Counted from the stretch's first letter, positions 25,830-36,126 are shown. The stretch: 64,000 bases of DNA from Myxococcales bacterium (GCA_003151595.1 PLXW01000052.1:83359-147358); one strand, 5' to 3'. Notes: generated by a model not told the origin, from the sequence alone. Numbers and translations: made by a program.

Positions 25830-27428
25830 ATGCATCAGTCGCCGATCGATCCGAATCGGGAGACCGTCGCGCGCGCGGACAGCCCGCGTGCCCGAGGAAG
25901 AGCCGCGATGCACGCCCGCATCCTCGTAGTCGACGACGACGAGAGCGCGCGCGCGGCGCTCGAGAAGCTGCTGCACGCCGACGGTTTCGTGACCTCCACG
26001 GCTCCGGATGGTGAAGCCGCGCTCGCCGAAGCCCGACGGGTACTCCCGGATCTCGTTCTCACGGACCTGCATATGCCGAGGATGAATGGCGTGGAGCTGT
26101 GCGAGCGCGTTCACGAGATCGACCGCGACATTCCGGTCATCGTCATGACCGCTCTCGCAGACATGGCGTCGACGATCGACAGCTTGCGTGCCGGGGCAGA
26201 GGACTACCTCATCAAGCCGTTGCAATACGAGGCGGTCCTCTGGTGCGTCGAGCGAGCAATCGCGCGACGGACGGCGAAGCGTGAGCAAGAGGAGATCGAT
26301 CGCGCGCTCAACGAGCGCCTCGTTCTGAGCAGCATTCGTGAACGGGAGCACGCGGAGGCCGAGGCGAAGCAGCGCGCCCAGCTCAACGCGCTGCTCGGCA
26401 ACCTCAGCGAGGGCGTCGTCATCGCCGACGCGAGCGGCCGGGTACTGATGATCAACGATGCGGCGCGTGCCACCCTGGGCGTCGGCGACCAGGACGTGCC
26501 CTACGCCCATACGCTCCATTCCCAGGAGACGCTCGACCTCGAAGGGCGACCGCTTCACGACGAGCAGCGCCCTCTCCATCGCGCACTGCGCGGCGAGCAG
26601 TTCGTGGACTACGAGGTGCTCCAGACGCGACCGAACGGCGAGCGGCGCAGAATCATATCGATGGGGACGAGCGTGAGCGAGGCGAACGGCACACTCGCGC
26701 TGGCGATCGTCGTCTTTCGCGACGTCACGGAGTTGCGGCGCTTGGAGCAGCATCGCGAGGAATACTTGGCGCTCATCTCCCATGACCTGCGCAATCCTCT
26801 GAGTACGATCCTCATGTCCAGCGCGCTCTTGATGCGATCGCTGGAGGAGAAGGGGCTCACGGGCGAGCGCATCCTCGCCGAGCGCAGTGCCCGCAACGGC
26901 AAGCGAATGAGCGCGATGATCGAGGAGCTCACGGAAGCAACGACCCTCGAGTCTCAAGGCGTCACCTCGCGGCGCGGGGCCTGCGATCTGCGCGGGGTGG
27001 TGGCGGGCGTCCTCGAGCGCATGGACGACGTGAGCGCACGAAGAATCGCGATCGAGGTCGACGGGGCGGCGCAGTATTCCGTCCTGGCGGACGTGTCTCG
27101 GATCGATCGCGTCATCGCCAATCTCCTGACGAACGCGCTCAAATATTCTGCCGAGGACACTCCCGTGACCGTCCGACTCGCCCGCAAGGGCCCCGATGTC
27201 GAGCTCGAGGTGAGCGATCGCGGGATCGGCATCGCGCCGGAGAGCATCAAGATGCTCTTCGAGCGGTACTACCGAACGAAGGCGGGGCAGGAGCGCGCGA
27301 GCGGGCTCGGACTGGGGCTCTACATCACGCGCATGATCGTCGAAGCGCACGGCGGACGAGTCGATCTCTCCAGCGAGGTCGGCAAGGGGAGCACCTTCAG
27401 GATCTCGCTACCGTCGAGCCGCGCGTAG
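25830..27428 (+). CDS. Histidine kinase with N-terminal receiver and PAS domain
   Basis: This 532-residue cytoplasmic protein has the order REC (about 29-145), coiled linker, PAS (about 185-300), HisKA and HATPase. The receiver shows VVDDDES and phospho-acceptor Asp79 in LTDLHMP. The dimerisation His is His318 in ISHDLRNP. ATP-binding boxes are NLLTNALKYS, DRGIGIAPE and GLGLGLYI. A purine-rich AAGGGG precedes the ATG at 25830; the ATG at 25908 also has a good site and would begin right at the receiver. With the receiver first, it probably takes phosphate or a signal from another kinase. No membrane segment is present. It opens a cluster of signalling genes. Confidence 0.9.
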   Translation: MHQSPIDPNRETVARADSPRARGRAAMHARILVVDDDESARAALEKLLHADGFVTSTAPDGEAALAEARRVLPDLVLTDLHMPRMNGVELCERVHEIDRDIPVIVMTALADMASTIDSLRAGAEDYLIKPLQYEAVLWCVERAIARRTAKREQEEIDRALNERLVLSSIREREHAEAEAKQRAQLNALLGNLSEGVVIADASGRVLMINDAARATLGVGDQDVPYAHTLHSQETLDLEGRPLHDEQRPLHRALRGEQFVDYEVLQTRPNGERRRIISMGTSVSEANGTLALAIVVFRDVTELRRLEQHREEYLALISHDLRNPLSTILMSSALLMRSLEEKGLTGERILAERSARNGKRMSAMIEELTEATTLESQGVTSRRGACDLRGVVAGVLERMDDVSARRIAIEVDGAAQYSVLADVSRIDRVIANLLTNALKYSAEDTPVTVRLARKGPDVELEVSDRGIGIAPESIKMLFERYYRTKAGQERASGLGLGLYITRMIVEAHGGRVDLSSEVGKGSTFRISLPSSRA

Positions 27429-27568
27429 CGCCATCCACCCCTGGCGTGCGACCGCGCGCAGGCCATGCGCAAGGATGGGACCCCGCTCGCGAAGCCGAAG
27501 GCGGTCGCCAGCGGACCAACGTGTGTCGTTCGGATCGGATTGGCTGCCCCCTTGCATGATGGGGTCAA

Positions 27569-28564
27569 ATGAACACGGGACCTCACGGCCGCAGCGTGTC
27601 GTCGGAGAACGTCGTGCAGACGGAGATCGTGCTCCACGGTCAGCGCTTCAGCTACCGCAGGGCGGGCAAGGGTCCGCTCATCGTCCTTCTGCATGGGATC
27701 GCGGGGAGCTCGGAGACTTGGAGCAACATCATCCCGCGACTCAGCGAACATCATACGGTCATCGCGCCTGACCTGCTCGGCCACGGCGAGTCCGCCAAAC
27801 CCCAAGGCGACTATTCTCTTGGAGCCTACGCGAACCTGATCCGCGACCTTCTCGAAGCGCTTGGACAGCCTCACGGCACGATCGTCGGACACTCGCTCGG
27901 TGGCGGAGTGGCGCTGCAGTTCGCGTATCAGTTCCCGGAGCGCTGCGATCGGCTCGTGCTCGTGTCGAGCGGAGGCCTCGGTCGCGAGGTGCACCCGATC
28001 CTGAGAGCCGCAGCGCTACCGGGCGCAGAGCTCGTTCTCCCCTGGCTTGCCGCAGGCGCGGCGCACGGCATCGGCGCGATCGTGAATGCGGTGGGGAAGA
28101 TCGGCCTGCGCGAGAGCGCGGATCTCGGCGAGACATGGCGAAGCTTCGTGTCTCTCGAACAACCGGAGGCGCGACGCGCCTTCCTCCACACCGTGAGGAG
28201 TGTCATCGACCTCGGGGGCCAGCTCGTGAGCGCCACCGATAAGCTGTACCTGTCCAAAGGGCTTCCGACTCTCATCATTTGGGGGGATCGAGATCCGCTC
28301 ATCCCCGTTCGGCATGCGATCCTCAGCCACGACCTCATCGCGGGTAGCAGGCTCGAGATCTTCCCTGGCGCCGGGCACTATCCGTATCTCGAGGACCCGG
28401 AGCGATTCGCGATCGTCCTGCTCGATTTCATCCGAACGACGAGGCCGCGATCGTTCGACGCGAACCAGCTGCGCGATCGCATTCTCGCCGGTTCGTCGAG
28501 CTATTCGCAGGCGAATGAATCACGCGGGCAACTGCGCCTTGTCTCCGCGGAGACCGAGCGCTGA
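27569..28564 (+). CDS. Alpha/beta-hydrolase
   Basis: This 331-residue hydrolase has the oxyanion motif VLLHGIAGSSETW, the nucleophile elbow GHSLGG with Ser109, the acid in GDRDPLIP and the catalytic His in GAGHYPYLEDP, so the triad is complete. DLLGHGESAKP is the typical second loop. It resembles the haloperoxidase/dihydrolipoamide-acyltransferase-like group of the fold. The C-terminal 45 residues are a hydrophilic extension without clear similarity. It sits between two kinase genes; a link to their signalling is only inferred from position. Confidence 0.88.
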   Translation: MNTGPHGRSVSSENVVQTEIVLHGQRFSYRRAGKGPLIVLLHGIAGSSETWSNIIPRLSEHHTVIAPDLLGHGESAKPQGDYSLGAYANLIRDLLEALGQPHGTIVGHSLGGGVALQFAYQFPERCDRLVLVSSGGLGREVHPILRAAALPGAELVLPWLAAGAAHGIGAIVNAVGKIGLRESADLGETWRSFVSLEQPEARRAFLHTVRSVIDLGGQLVSATDKLYLSKGLPTLIIWGDRDPLIPVRHAILSHDLIAGSRLEIFPGAGHYPYLEDPERFAIVLLDFIRTTRPRSFDANQLRDRILAGSSSYSQANESRGQLRLVSAETER

Positions 28565-28701
28565 GTCCGCCACACAGATCCTGTGCGCTCGCCAACCCGT
28601 GTTCTCGACGAGCGAGGAGGCATTGGCATCGCTCGGCATTTCGGGTATCCGGGATTCCCGCGGCTCATACGATGGCCGCCGGTACCCGGGGAGGAGGGCA
28701 G

Positions 28702-29841
28702 ATGACGGAATCGGCCGCGCGCGCTCGAGCTGCCAGGATCCTCGTCGTCGACGACAACGACGCCAATCGCGCGCTCGCGAAGAACGCGCTCGAGGACGAG
28801 GGGTACGAAGTCATCCTCGCGTCCGGCGGCGCGGAGGGGATCGAGGCGTTCGCGCGGGAGCTCCCGGCCTGCGTTCTCCTCGACGTGCGAATGCCCGATC
28901 TCGACGGCTTCGCCGTCTGCGAGCGAATCCGTGCGCTGCCTGACGGTCCCGGGACGCCCATACTCTTCCTGACCGCGCAGCGCGACGTCGACACGTTCGA
29001 CCGCGCTCTGCGCGCGGGAGGAGATGACTTCATCTCGAAGCCCGTGCGCCCCACCGAGCTCGTCGTTCGCGTCCAGACCGCGCTCAAGCTGCGCCGCATG
29101 AACGCCGACCTTCGCGATCACTACGACCTGCTCCGGCGCCAGCGCGACGACCTGCTTCGCGTTCAGCTCCAGAAGGAGCGCCTCATGTCGTTCGTGGTTC
29201 ACGATCTGAAGAACCCCGTGAACGCGATGGACCTGCACGCGCAGGTGCTCCTCCGTGACAAGGGCTTGTCGCCGACCGCGCGCGACTCCGCGGCGCACAT
29301 CCGCTCGGAGGCGCAGCAGCTGTCGCGGATGATCGTGAGCCTGCTCGATCTCGCGAAGGCCGACGAGGGGCGGCTGTCTCCCCGACGGACCGATCTCCCT
29401 CTGCGCGAGGTCGTGGACGTGGTGCTCGCCGAGCTCGAGGTTCATGCACGAGGGCGCAAGGTGACCCTTCGGAGCATGCTGGACGCCGATCGAATCCGCG
29501 CCGACGAGGATCTCTTTCGACGGCTCCTGGCGAACCTCGTCGAGAACGCGGTCCGGTACTCACCACCAGGGACTTCGGTGACCGTGACCTCGACGCCGGT
29601 CGAATCCGCGACGGAGGTTCGCGTCGCCGATGCGGGAAAGGGGATCCCCGTCGCGATGCGCGACAAGGTGTTCGACCCGTTCGTGCAACTCGAGGCGGGC
29701 GAACAGGTCGTTGCCAGGAGCAGTCGCGGGCTCGGCCTCACGTTCTGCAAGGTCGCCGTCGAAGCCCACGGCGGACGCATCTGGATCGAAGATGCCGCGC
29801 CGGGCGCCGTGTTCTGTGTGAGGTTGCCGCATGGCTCCTGA
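28702..29841 (+). CDS. Receiver-histidine kinase (REC-HisKA-HATPase)
   Basis: The ATG at 28702 is chosen because a strong GGAGGAGGG site lies just before it; an upstream ATG at 28672 has none. The 379 residues contain a receiver (VVDDNDAN, Asp61 in LLDVRMP, Lys in ISKPVRP), a coiled linker, HisKA with His167 in VVHDLKNP, and a HATPase domain ([26 protein letters not shown]). There is no membrane or PAS domain, so it is a cytoplasmic relay or scaffold-type kinase. Its last 11 bases overlap the next gene, a multi-PAS hybrid kinase, so the two are made together and probably form one phosphorelay. Confidence 0.9.
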   Translation: MTESAARARAARILVVDDNDANRALAKNALEDEGYEVILASGGAEGIEAFARELPACVLLDVRMPDLDGFAVCERIRALPDGPGTPILFLTAQRDVDTFDRALRAGGDDFISKPVRPTELVVRVQTALKLRRMNADLRDHYDLLRRQRDDLLRVQLQKERLMSFVVHDLKNPVNAMDLHAQVLLRDKGLSPTARDSAAHIRSEAQQLSRMIVSLLDLAKADEGRLSPRRTDLPLREVVDVVLAELEVHARGRKVTLRSMLDADRIRADEDLFRRLLANLVENAVRYSPPGTSVTVTSTPVESATEVRVADAGKGIPVAMRDKVFDPFVQLEAGEQVVARSSRGLGLTFCKVAVEAHGGRIWIEDAAPGAVFCVRLPHGS

Positions 29842-32257
29842 GAGCGATTCGCCGCGGAGCGCGGCCCGAGGTGCGCCGGATTTCCGAGCCCTCTTTCAGG
29901 CGGCGCCCGGGTGCAACCTGGTGCTGGCGCCCGACTTCACGATCGTCGCCGTGAGCGACGCGTACCTGCAGGCGACGATGACCGCGCGGGACGCGATCGT
30001 CGGCCGCCGGCTGTTCGACGTGTTCCCCGACAACCCCGACGACGCGACCGCGACCGGCGAGACGAACCTTCGCGCCTCCCTCGGCCGCGTGGTCGCGGGC
30101 GGGCGGCCCGACGCGATGCCCGTGCAGAAGTACGACATTCGCCGCCCGGAGTCGGAGGGGGGCGGGTTCGTGGAGCGGCACTGGAGCCCGATCAACTCTC
30201 CGGTGCTGGGGGACGACGGGCGCGTTGCGTACATCATTCATTGCGTCGAGGACGTGACCGAGAAGCTTCGGTTGCGGAAGCGGGAGGCGGAGCATCAGAT
30301 CACGCTGCGAGAGCTCGCCGCTCGCTCGGAGGAGCGATACGGCCAGCTGCTCGACGCGGCGCCGGACGCGATGGTCGTCGTCGGCGACGACGGGAAGATC
30401 ATTCTCGTCAATGCTCAGACCGAGAGGCTGTTCGGCTACGCGCGTTCGGAGCTCGTCGGGCAATCACTCGACGTCCTGGTCCCGGCGCGCTTTCGCCGCG
30501 CGCACCCTGGGCACGTGAGTGGCTTTTTCGCACGCCCGAGCGCGCGCGCCATGGGCGGGTCCGGTCTGGAGTTGTTCGGTCGGCGCAAGGACGGCGTCGA
30601 GCTTCCAATCGAGGTGAGCCTCAGCCCGCTGCACACGGAGCATGGCCTCACCGTCTCGGCGGCGATCCGCGACATCAGCGAGCGCAGGCGCATGGAGGCC
30701 GCGGCGAAGCTGTTGACCGACCGCCTGGCGAGCGCCGTCGAGAGCATCCAGGACGCCTTCGCGCTGTTCGACACCGACGATCGCCTCGTCCTCTGCAACA
30801 GCGCGTACCGGCGGGTCATAGGTGAATCGTTCGCCGGACCGGTCGTCGGCAGGCCGTTCACGGAGCTGATCGACGCATGGATCCGCGAAATCGATTTCCC
30901 CGACGAGGCCGCGCGCGCGCGGTTTCGCGAGGAGCGCGTGACGCGACGACGCAACGAGCAGACCACGACGTTCGATGTTCGCATGCACGACGGGCGGAGC
31001 CTGCGCGTCATCGATCGGCGCACTGCAGAGGGCGGCATCGTCAAGACGATCTGGGACCTGACCGACGACGCCCGCATCGCCGAGGAGCTGCGCGATGCGC
31101 ACGCCGCCGCCGAGGCCGCCAGCAACGCCAAGAGCGATTTCCTCTCGTCGATGAGCCATGAGCTCCGCACGCCGATGAACGCGATCCTCGGGTTCGCGCA
31201 GCTCCTTCAGCGCGACAAGAAGGAGCCTCTCTCGGAGCGCCACCGGGAGCGCGTCGATCAGATCTTGAAGGGGGGCGAGCATCTCCTCCGGCTCATCGAC
31301 GACGTCCTGGATCTGTCGCGCATCGAAGCGGGAGGCGTGTCGATCTCCACCGAGCCCGTCAGCGTCGTGGACGTCATCGACGAGCTCAAGTCGACGCTCG
31401 CGCCCATGGCCTCGCGTCAAGGGGTTCGCATCGACGTCGCCGCCCTTCCCGCGCACCTCGCGATGGTCTCCGCGGACCGGACGAGGTTCCTGCAGATCCT
31501 GATGAACTTCGGGTCGAACGCCATCAAGTACAACCGGCCCGACGGGCGAGTGACGTTCATCGTCTCCACGCCGCGGCCCGAGCAGGTGCGCGTCGCCGTT
31601 CGTGACACCGGGATGGGCATCCCGGTCGAGAAGCAGGAGAAGCTCTTCCAACCTTTCCAGAGGGCGGGACAAGAGACGGGGCCGATCGAGGGGACGGGGA
31701 TCGGGCTCGTCATCACGAAGCGACTCGCCCAGTTGATGAAAGGGGACATCGGGTTTCGAAGCGTCGCGGGCGAGGGGTCGGAGTTCTGGATCGACATCCC
31801 CGCGCACGAATCGCGGCCGCCGAGCAAGCCGCCCGTCGTTCGCGAGATGGCCTCAGGGCGACTCGCCGGCGGCGAGGGTCGGAGGGTGCTCCTCTACGTC
31901 GAGGACAACCCGGCCAACGTCGTGTTCATGAAGGATCTCGTCAGCACGTTCGACAACATCGATCTGCTCACGGCGCCCACGGCCGAGATCGGGATCGCGA
32001 TCGCGTGCGGGAACCACCGCCCCGAGATCATCGTCATGGACATCAACCTCCCCGGCATGAGCGGGCTCGATGCGCTGCGAGCGCTGCGCGACGCGCCCGA
32101 GACGAGGGACATCCCGGTCATCGCGCTCACCGCCGCGGCGTCCGAGCGCGACCGGCAGCGGGGCGAACAGGCCGGCTTCTATCGCTACCTCACGAAGCCC
32201 GTGAAGGTGGACGAGTTCATCGCCGCGCTCGAAGGGCTGCTGAGCGGGCAACGCTGA
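29831..32257 (+). CDS. Hybrid histidine kinase with three PAS domains and C-terminal receiver
   Basis: This 808-residue protein has PAS domains at about 15-135, 165-285 and 300-410, then HisKA with His443 in MSHELRTP, HATPase ([29 protein letters not shown]), a Pro-rich linker and a receiver with Asp737 in VMDINLPG and the conserved Lys in LTKPVK. The first PAS is of the type that carries a VFPDNP motif, often found in sensors of small ligands or redox state. No membrane helix is present. The start overlaps the upstream receiver-kinase gene by 11 bases. Autophosphorylation at His443 and transfer to its own receiver is the family mechanism; the output partner is not visible here. Confidence 0.92.
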   Translation: MAPESDSPRSAARGAPDFRALFQAAPGCNLVLAPDFTIVAVSDAYLQATMTARDAIVGRRLFDVFPDNPDDATATGETNLRASLGRVVAGGRPDAMPVQKYDIRRPESEGGGFVERHWSPINSPVLGDDGRVAYIIHCVEDVTEKLRLRKREAEHQITLRELAARSEERYGQLLDAAPDAMVVVGDDGKIILVNAQTERLFGYARSELVGQSLDVLVPARFRRAHPGHVSGFFARPSARAMGGSGLELFGRRKDGVELPIEVSLSPLHTEHGLTVSAAIRDISERRRMEAAAKLLTDRLASAVESIQDAFALFDTDDRLVLCNSAYRRVIGESFAGPVVGRPFTELIDAWIREIDFPDEAARARFREERVTRRRNEQTTTFDVRMHDGRSLRVIDRRTAEGGIVKTIWDLTDDARIAEELRDAHAAAEAASNAKSDFLSSMSHELRTPMNAILGFAQLLQRDKKEPLSERHRERVDQILKGGEHLLRLIDDVLDLSRIEAGGVSISTEPVSVVDVIDELKSTLAPMASRQGVRIDVAALPAHLAMVSADRTRFLQILMNFGSNAIKYNRPDGRVTFIVSTPRPEQVRVAVRDTGMGIPVEKQEKLFQPFQRAGQETGPIEGTGIGLVITKRLAQLMKGDIGFRSVAGEGSEFWIDIPAHESRPPSKPPVVREMASGRLAGGEGRRVLLYVEDNPANVVFMKDLVSTFDNIDLLTAPTAEIGIAIACGNHRPEIIVMDINLPGMSGLDALRALRDAPETRDIPVIALTAAASERDRQRGEQAGFYRYLTKPVKVDEFIAALEGLLSGQR

Positions 32258-32396
32258 CGCGGGACGAACGCACGACGTGCATCACCGACGCACGACTAGC
32301 GTAGCCCGCCCCTCTCACGTACTTCGCCCGCCGCTGTGAGCGCGGGGTACGAAACGTGCTCCTACCGATCCCGTCCGATACGGAAGGGAGACGAAG

Positions 32397-32765
32397 ATGG
32401 AGAGCAAGAAGATCGACGCGAAGATCGATGACGTGGCCAGCAAGGCCAAGGGGATCGCGGCCAAGGCGAGCGCCCTCGCCTCCGAGGTCGTCGATCAGGC
32501 GGGGCGCTTCGTGGAAGACGCCGGAGACAAGGTCGCGAAGATGACCAAGAGGGGCGATCACCGCGTACAGGAGACCGCCGAGCGGGCGAGTCATGCGGTC
32601 GAGCAGATCGCGACGAAGGTGGTTCACTCCGCGCAGGAGACCGCGCAGAAGGTTGCTCACGGCGCGCACGAGCTTGCGAACAAGGTCGAGCACCGTCGCG
32701 AAGAGCGGGCGACGCAAGCGAGCGGCAAGCCGAACGCGGATCCCAAGTTCGTGAAGGGAGGATGA
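32397..32765 (+). CDS. LEA-like / apolipophorin-like amphipathic helical protein
   Basis: This 122-residue hydrophilic protein is nearly all predicted amphipathic helix, with repeated Ala/Lys/Glu/Val segments (VASKAKGIAAKASALASEVV, AERASHAVEQIATKVVHSAQ, ETAQKVAHGAHELANKVEH) in an 11-residue-like rhythm and a charged tail. Such proteins resemble LEA group 3 and similar stress proteins that protect membranes or proteins during drying. GGGAG lies before the ATG. A gene for a 53-residue membrane peptide starts four bases after its stop, and both follow the kinase cluster, which fits a stress role. Function is inferred from composition only. Confidence 0.7.
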   Translation: MESKKIDAKIDDVASKAKGIAAKASALASEVVDQAGRFVEDAGDKVAKMTKRGDHRVQETAERASHAVEQIATKVVHSAQETAQKVAHGAHELANKVEHRREERATQASGKPNADPKFVKGG

Positions 32766-32769
32766 GGCG

Positions 32770-32931
32770 ATGCTGAATCTACTTTGGGCCGTTGCGGTCG
32801 TGCTCGTGCTGATGTGGATGCTCGGATTCTTCGCGTTTCACGTGGCAGGCGGGCTCATTCATCTGCTCCTGGTCCTGGCCGTCATTTCGGTCCTCGTGCG
32901 AATCATCACGGGTAGACGCCTGGCCGCTTGA
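32770..32931 (+). CDS. lmo0937-family small membrane protein (DUF5670)
   Basis: This 53-residue protein reads MLNLLWAVAVVLVLMWMLGF, then FAFHVAGGLIHLLLVLAVIS, then VLVRIITGRRLAA. It contains the family's diagnostic FFAFHVAGGLIHLLLVLA core between two membrane helices and a basic C-terminus. Members are short inner-membrane peptides found widely in bacteria and often next to general-stress genes; their activity is unknown. A GGAGG site overlaps the end of the LEA-like gene four bases upstream, so the pair is one transcript. Confidence 0.88.
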   Translation: MLNLLWAVAVVLVLMWMLGFFAFHVAGGLIHLLLVLAVISVLVRIITGRRLAA

Positions 32932-33094
32932 GCGCGCGTTCGCTGAGCGCGCGCGCACTACGCGTTCATGCGCGCGCCGCTCGTTCCGAAGTCACGCTCT
33001 CCCGCAGCTCCCAAGTCGTCGAGCGACGAGCCGGACGACGGAGCGCCGGATGCGGGCGCTCGCCCGCGGCGGCGAGAGTGAGCGTGCGCATTCT

Positions 33095-34378
33095 CTATCC
33101 CTTGCGCGCCGAGTCCCGCTCCCCGTGCTCGAACGCGGGCGCAAACGCCTCGAGTTCCACGGCGCTCATTCCGAGTGCGCGCCCCGTCTTGCGCCACCCG
33201 GCGACCCCTCGTTCGACCTCTCTCAGGATCTCGCCTCCGCGTTTCTTCGAGACGCGGAAGTAGGGCGCGACGGAGCGGAGGGCGTCGACCGATGCTGCCG
33301 GGCCGGCGTCCTCCGAGATCCATGTCTTCAGCTCACGAGCGCGCTCCGGGAACGGGTTCACGTCGAAGGCAGGCGCCAGCCGCCACTGGCGACGCCCGGC
33401 ATACAGAAACCCGTGATTCTTGAGATGATCGTCGACGTTCGTGATGAGTATCGAGAAGGCGATGCGGCGCCACAGCTCCTCGATGTCGGCCTGCGCCGTC
33501 GCTCCGTGCTGGCGGATCGCATCGACGATCTCCGTATACGCGTGCTCTTCAGGATCGCTCGCCTCCGCGCCGAGTATCGTCGCCGCCGAGACGTACGGCA
33601 CTCGGCTACCGTCCTCCAACCGATCGAAGCGTCGGATGAGCGCGACGGAGGAGCCGTCGCTCTCGACGAGACGCGCGTGCGCAGCGGTGATCCCGCTCGC
33701 GGCGGCGAGATGCAAGGCGAGCACTTCGCCCTTCGTCACCGCGCGCTCGTCGGCAACGCTCGGGAACTTCCCGATCGAGAGCCGTCCATCTTCGTCAAGG
33801 ACTGTGCACTTCGGGCGCATGCCTCCGAGCGAGGTGCCCCGGCCGAGCAGATAGGCCAAGTCGGCCGCGCTCTCGTCGTTCGCGTCGAATGCTCGGCTTG
33901 CAGCGACGAGATGGGCGAGTTCGATGAAGGGGGTAGCCGTTCTCCGCCCCTCCTCGGGAGCGCGGCGGAAGACTCCTTCCTCATCCTGGAAACGCAGCGC
34001 ACCGGCGCGACTGAAGTCATCGACGGTGAGTAGAAAGTCGAGCGAGTGAAGAGGACCCGCGTCGACCTTCCCTCCTGCGCCTCGGATTTCCAGCCGCCGC
34101 TTCGCGTGATCGCGAAGGATCACCCGCCGGCCCCAGCCGTCCGGCTCCGTGTCGGCGATCGCTGCGTGGAAGACGGACCCGTCCCGCTCCTTCCGATGGA
34201 ACTGCGGTCCCTGCACGAGGCGCAGCGCGGGCTCGAGGGCGAAGGAGTCGGGCGAGGCGAGCCACGCAGCGTCATATTCGAACGCGGCGCTCTCGCGCGC
34301 CCCCTGAGCGTCGAAGCGAATGAGGCCAACCTTGCGCGGCGGATCCTCTCCGATGAAGACGTGGATCTTGCGGCTCAT
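33095..34378 (-). CDS. hipA: HipA-family Ser/Thr kinase toxin
   Basis: The product has 427 residues, normal for HipA. It shows the N-terminal HipA domain, the glycine-rich loop GTSLGGMRPK, the ATP-binding Lys in SIGKFPS, the catalytic Asp in NVDDHLKNHGF and the metal-binding Asp in APAFDVNP, so it looks active. HipA kinases phosphorylate aminoacyl-tRNA synthetases or other targets and induce growth arrest. The start codon overlaps the stop of the antitoxin gene as ATGA. The target of this homologue cannot be read from sequence. Confidence 0.92.
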   Translation of the reverse strand: MSRKIHVFIGEDPPRKVGLIRFDAQGARESAAFEYDAAWLASPDSFALEPALRLVQGPQFHRKERDGSVFHAAIADTEPDGWGRRVILRDHAKRRLEIRGAGGKVDAGPLHSLDFLLTVDDFSRAGALRFQDEEGVFRRAPEEGRRTATPFIELAHLVAASRAFDANDESAADLAYLLGRGTSLGGMRPKCTVLDEDGRLSIGKFPSVADERAVTKGEVLALHLAAASGITAAHARLVESDGSSVALIRRFDRLEDGSRVPYVSAATILGAEASDPEEHAYTEIVDAIRQHGATAQADIEELWRRIAFSILITNVDDHLKNHGFLYAGRRQWRLAPAFDVNPFPERARELKTWISEDAGPAASVDALRSVAPYFRVSKKRGGEILREVERGVAGWRKTGRALGMSAVELEAFAPAFEHGERDSARKG

Positions 34379-34707
34379 GTCGCCTCGGGCCCTCGCTTCA
34401 CGCGCACGCGTTTCGGTAGCCGCTCCACGTCGAGGAGGAGCCCTTGATCGTCACGCCGCGCGTCGACGAGGTCGCCGAGCGCATCGCCGAACCCGAGGAC
34501 GAAGAGGGCCATCGCGTAGACACCGAGCGCGACACTCGGATCGCCCTTCTCTACGCGTAGGTAGGTGCTCTTGGCGACGCCGAGACGCTCGGCCATCATC
34601 GCGACCGTGAGCTGCCGCTTACGGCGTGCGACGGCGACGTCGGCGCCGAACTTCACGAGAGATCGGCGCAGCGTCGCCGGCAGAACATCGTGGACGGAGG
34701 ATCGCAT
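34375..34707 (-). CDS. hipB: HipB-like XRE antitoxin
   Basis: This 110-residue protein has an XRE helix-turn-helix at about 20-75: VAVARRKRQLTVAMMAERLG, then VAKSTYLRVEKGDPSVALGV. It lies directly before hipA with a 4-base overlap, the standard antitoxin-first order. It should neutralise HipA and repress the operon through the AT-rich palindrome 34 bases upstream of its start. The C-terminal 35 residues are charged and probably flexible. Confidence 0.9.
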   Translation of the reverse strand: MRSSVHDVLPATLRRSLVKFGADVAVARRKRQLTVAMMAERLGVAKSTYLRVEKGDPSVALGVYAMALFVLGFGDALGDLVDARRDDQGLLLDVERLPKRVRVKRGPEAT

Positions 34708-34740
34708 TGTAAGGGCTCATTGATGCGACCTTATGCGCAC

Positions 34741-34756
34741 TATAGATTCATCTATA
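34741..34756. promoter_or_regulatory. Putative HipB operator
   Basis: TATAGAT and ATCTATA form a perfect 7-bp inverted repeat with TC between, in an AT-rich patch (about 34708-34770) that stands out in this GC-rich window. HipB operators in other bacteria are short TATCC/GGATA-type palindromes; this one is similar in size and place. Confidence 0.6.
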
Positions 34757-34833
34757 ACACCTCTTGACGTCCATGCCGCACTCCAGAGGTGCGTTGCTGA
34801 GACCGCCGGCGCCTCTCTTCGACGTCGAGACGG

Positions 34834-35364
34834 CGGATCGATCTCCAGATCGACAGGGGGCGCGCGACGGCGCTCGTGCAGGGGTCGGAGCTCTACGAGG
34901 TGACGGTGACGATCGCGCCGCTCCCGAAGCCGCATTGGACGAAGATCGTCGGAGCGTGCGTCGGGAAGATCGACTCGCTCGTGGAGCTTCTCCAAGGGAA
35001 GCTGTCGCGTGGCGTGATGGAGGTCGTGACTCACCGTGACGCCGGCCTCTTCCCGACGTCGAAGCAGATCACGATGAAATGCTCGTGCCCGGACTCCGCG
35101 ACGATGTGCAAGCACGTCGCTGCGGCGCTGTACGGCGTCGGAGCGCGGCTCGACGAGAGACCCGAGCTGCTCTTCGTCCTACGCGAGGTCGATCACCTCG
35201 CACTGATCGAGGGGGCGGGGTCAGCACCCTCGCGCCGGAAGCGCTCGGGCGGCACGAAGGTGATCGCGCGGGGAGATGTCGCGAGTGTGTTCGGGATCGA
35301 GCTCGAAGGCGACGAAGCCGCCCGTGGAGAGCGCGGAGCGAGGACGCGACGCCGATCGCGCTGA
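34834..35364 (+). pseudogene. SWIM zinc-finger protein, 5'-truncated
   Basis: The frame encodes RRIDLQIDRGRATALVQGSE followed by LYEVTVTIAPLPKPHW and the SWIM motif CSCPDSATMCKHVAAALYGV, then a C-terminal tail. Full-length relatives have a further stretch of about 70 residues before the DLQI segment; here an in-frame TGA at 34798 and the hipB promoter region replace it. The only start in the conserved part is a GTG at 34876, giving 162 residues. The zinc ligands (Cys, Cys, Cys, His) are intact, so a short product might still fold. I read it as a remnant cut when the hipBA segment and this gene were joined. Confidence 0.7.
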
Positions 35365-35370
35365 GCGCGA

Positions 35371-36126
35371 ATGCGCCCGCAGCCAGGCGCTGAGAGCGCG
35401 CTCCTCGCCTTCTATGGTCCCGACTCCAAGGGGATCGTCTGGGAGCACAACTCGCGCGTGGGCGACGCGAGCGCGACGGAGATGAGCGCGCGCGGCGAGC
35501 ACAACGTCGGCCAGCTCTCGCGCCAGCTCTTCGGAGAGCAGGCCTACATCCTCGGCTTCGGCACCGACCACGGCACTGTGGCCGCGGCGTCGAACTGGAA
35601 CGAGCCGATGGATCGCATCGTCCCCGCGCGCGAAGGCAGCTACGAGCGCGTCTTCCACGACGCCGGCATCGCCGCGTGCGCCCTGCACCTGCGAAACCCG
35701 TCGCGCCGTGCGGTGCGTGAGGATCTCGCCTCGCAGCTGCTCGAGCGCGCGATCGGCGTCGTGTATCGCCCCGACACGGAGCTGCAGAGCCTCTACTTCT
35801 ACGCGAGCCTCCCGCGCCAGTTCGACGAGTACATCTGGTTCGACGAGACGGAGGCCGTCCACGTGCTGGAGAGTGCGCCTAGCCCGCAGACCCGCGAGCT
35901 CCCCGACACGTACCCGTTCGGCGTGCGATTCGCACACGCCGCGCACTGGCGCTCCATGCGCGAGTCGCCGTACCCTCGGCGGCGTGCGCTTTCTGCCGCA
36001 TCATCCAGGGTGAGCTCACAGCTGAGCGCGTCGCGGTCACCGAGTCGTGCCTCGCGTTTCTCGACACGCGTCCCCTGTTCCACGGGCACGTGCTCGTCGT
36101 CCCTCGCTCGCACGTCGAGACGCTGA
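35371..36126 (+). pseudogene. Erythromycin-esterase family, C-terminal fragment
   Basis: Residues 10-185 match the C-terminal half of erythromycin-esterase-like proteins: GIVWEHNSRVGDASATEM, then GEHNVGQL, then GFGTDHGTVAAAS, then RAIGVVYRPDTELQSLYFYA and LPRQFDEYIWFDETEAVH, ending PDTYPFGV near 35924. The N-terminal half with the catalytic Glu and His residues is missing, and the second His of the usual HNxHVG motif is Arg. There is no stop after PFGV; the frame runs on for 67 codons of unrelated sequence through the next gene. Seven bases separate it from the truncated SWIM gene. Confidence 0.75.

Noticed and set aside
27540..27557. Sigma54-like promoter (TTGG, ten bases, GC) before the hydrolase gene
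   Set aside because: Spacing fits -24/-12, but the transcript would start about two bases before the ATG, leaving no room for a ribosome site; the match is likely chance.
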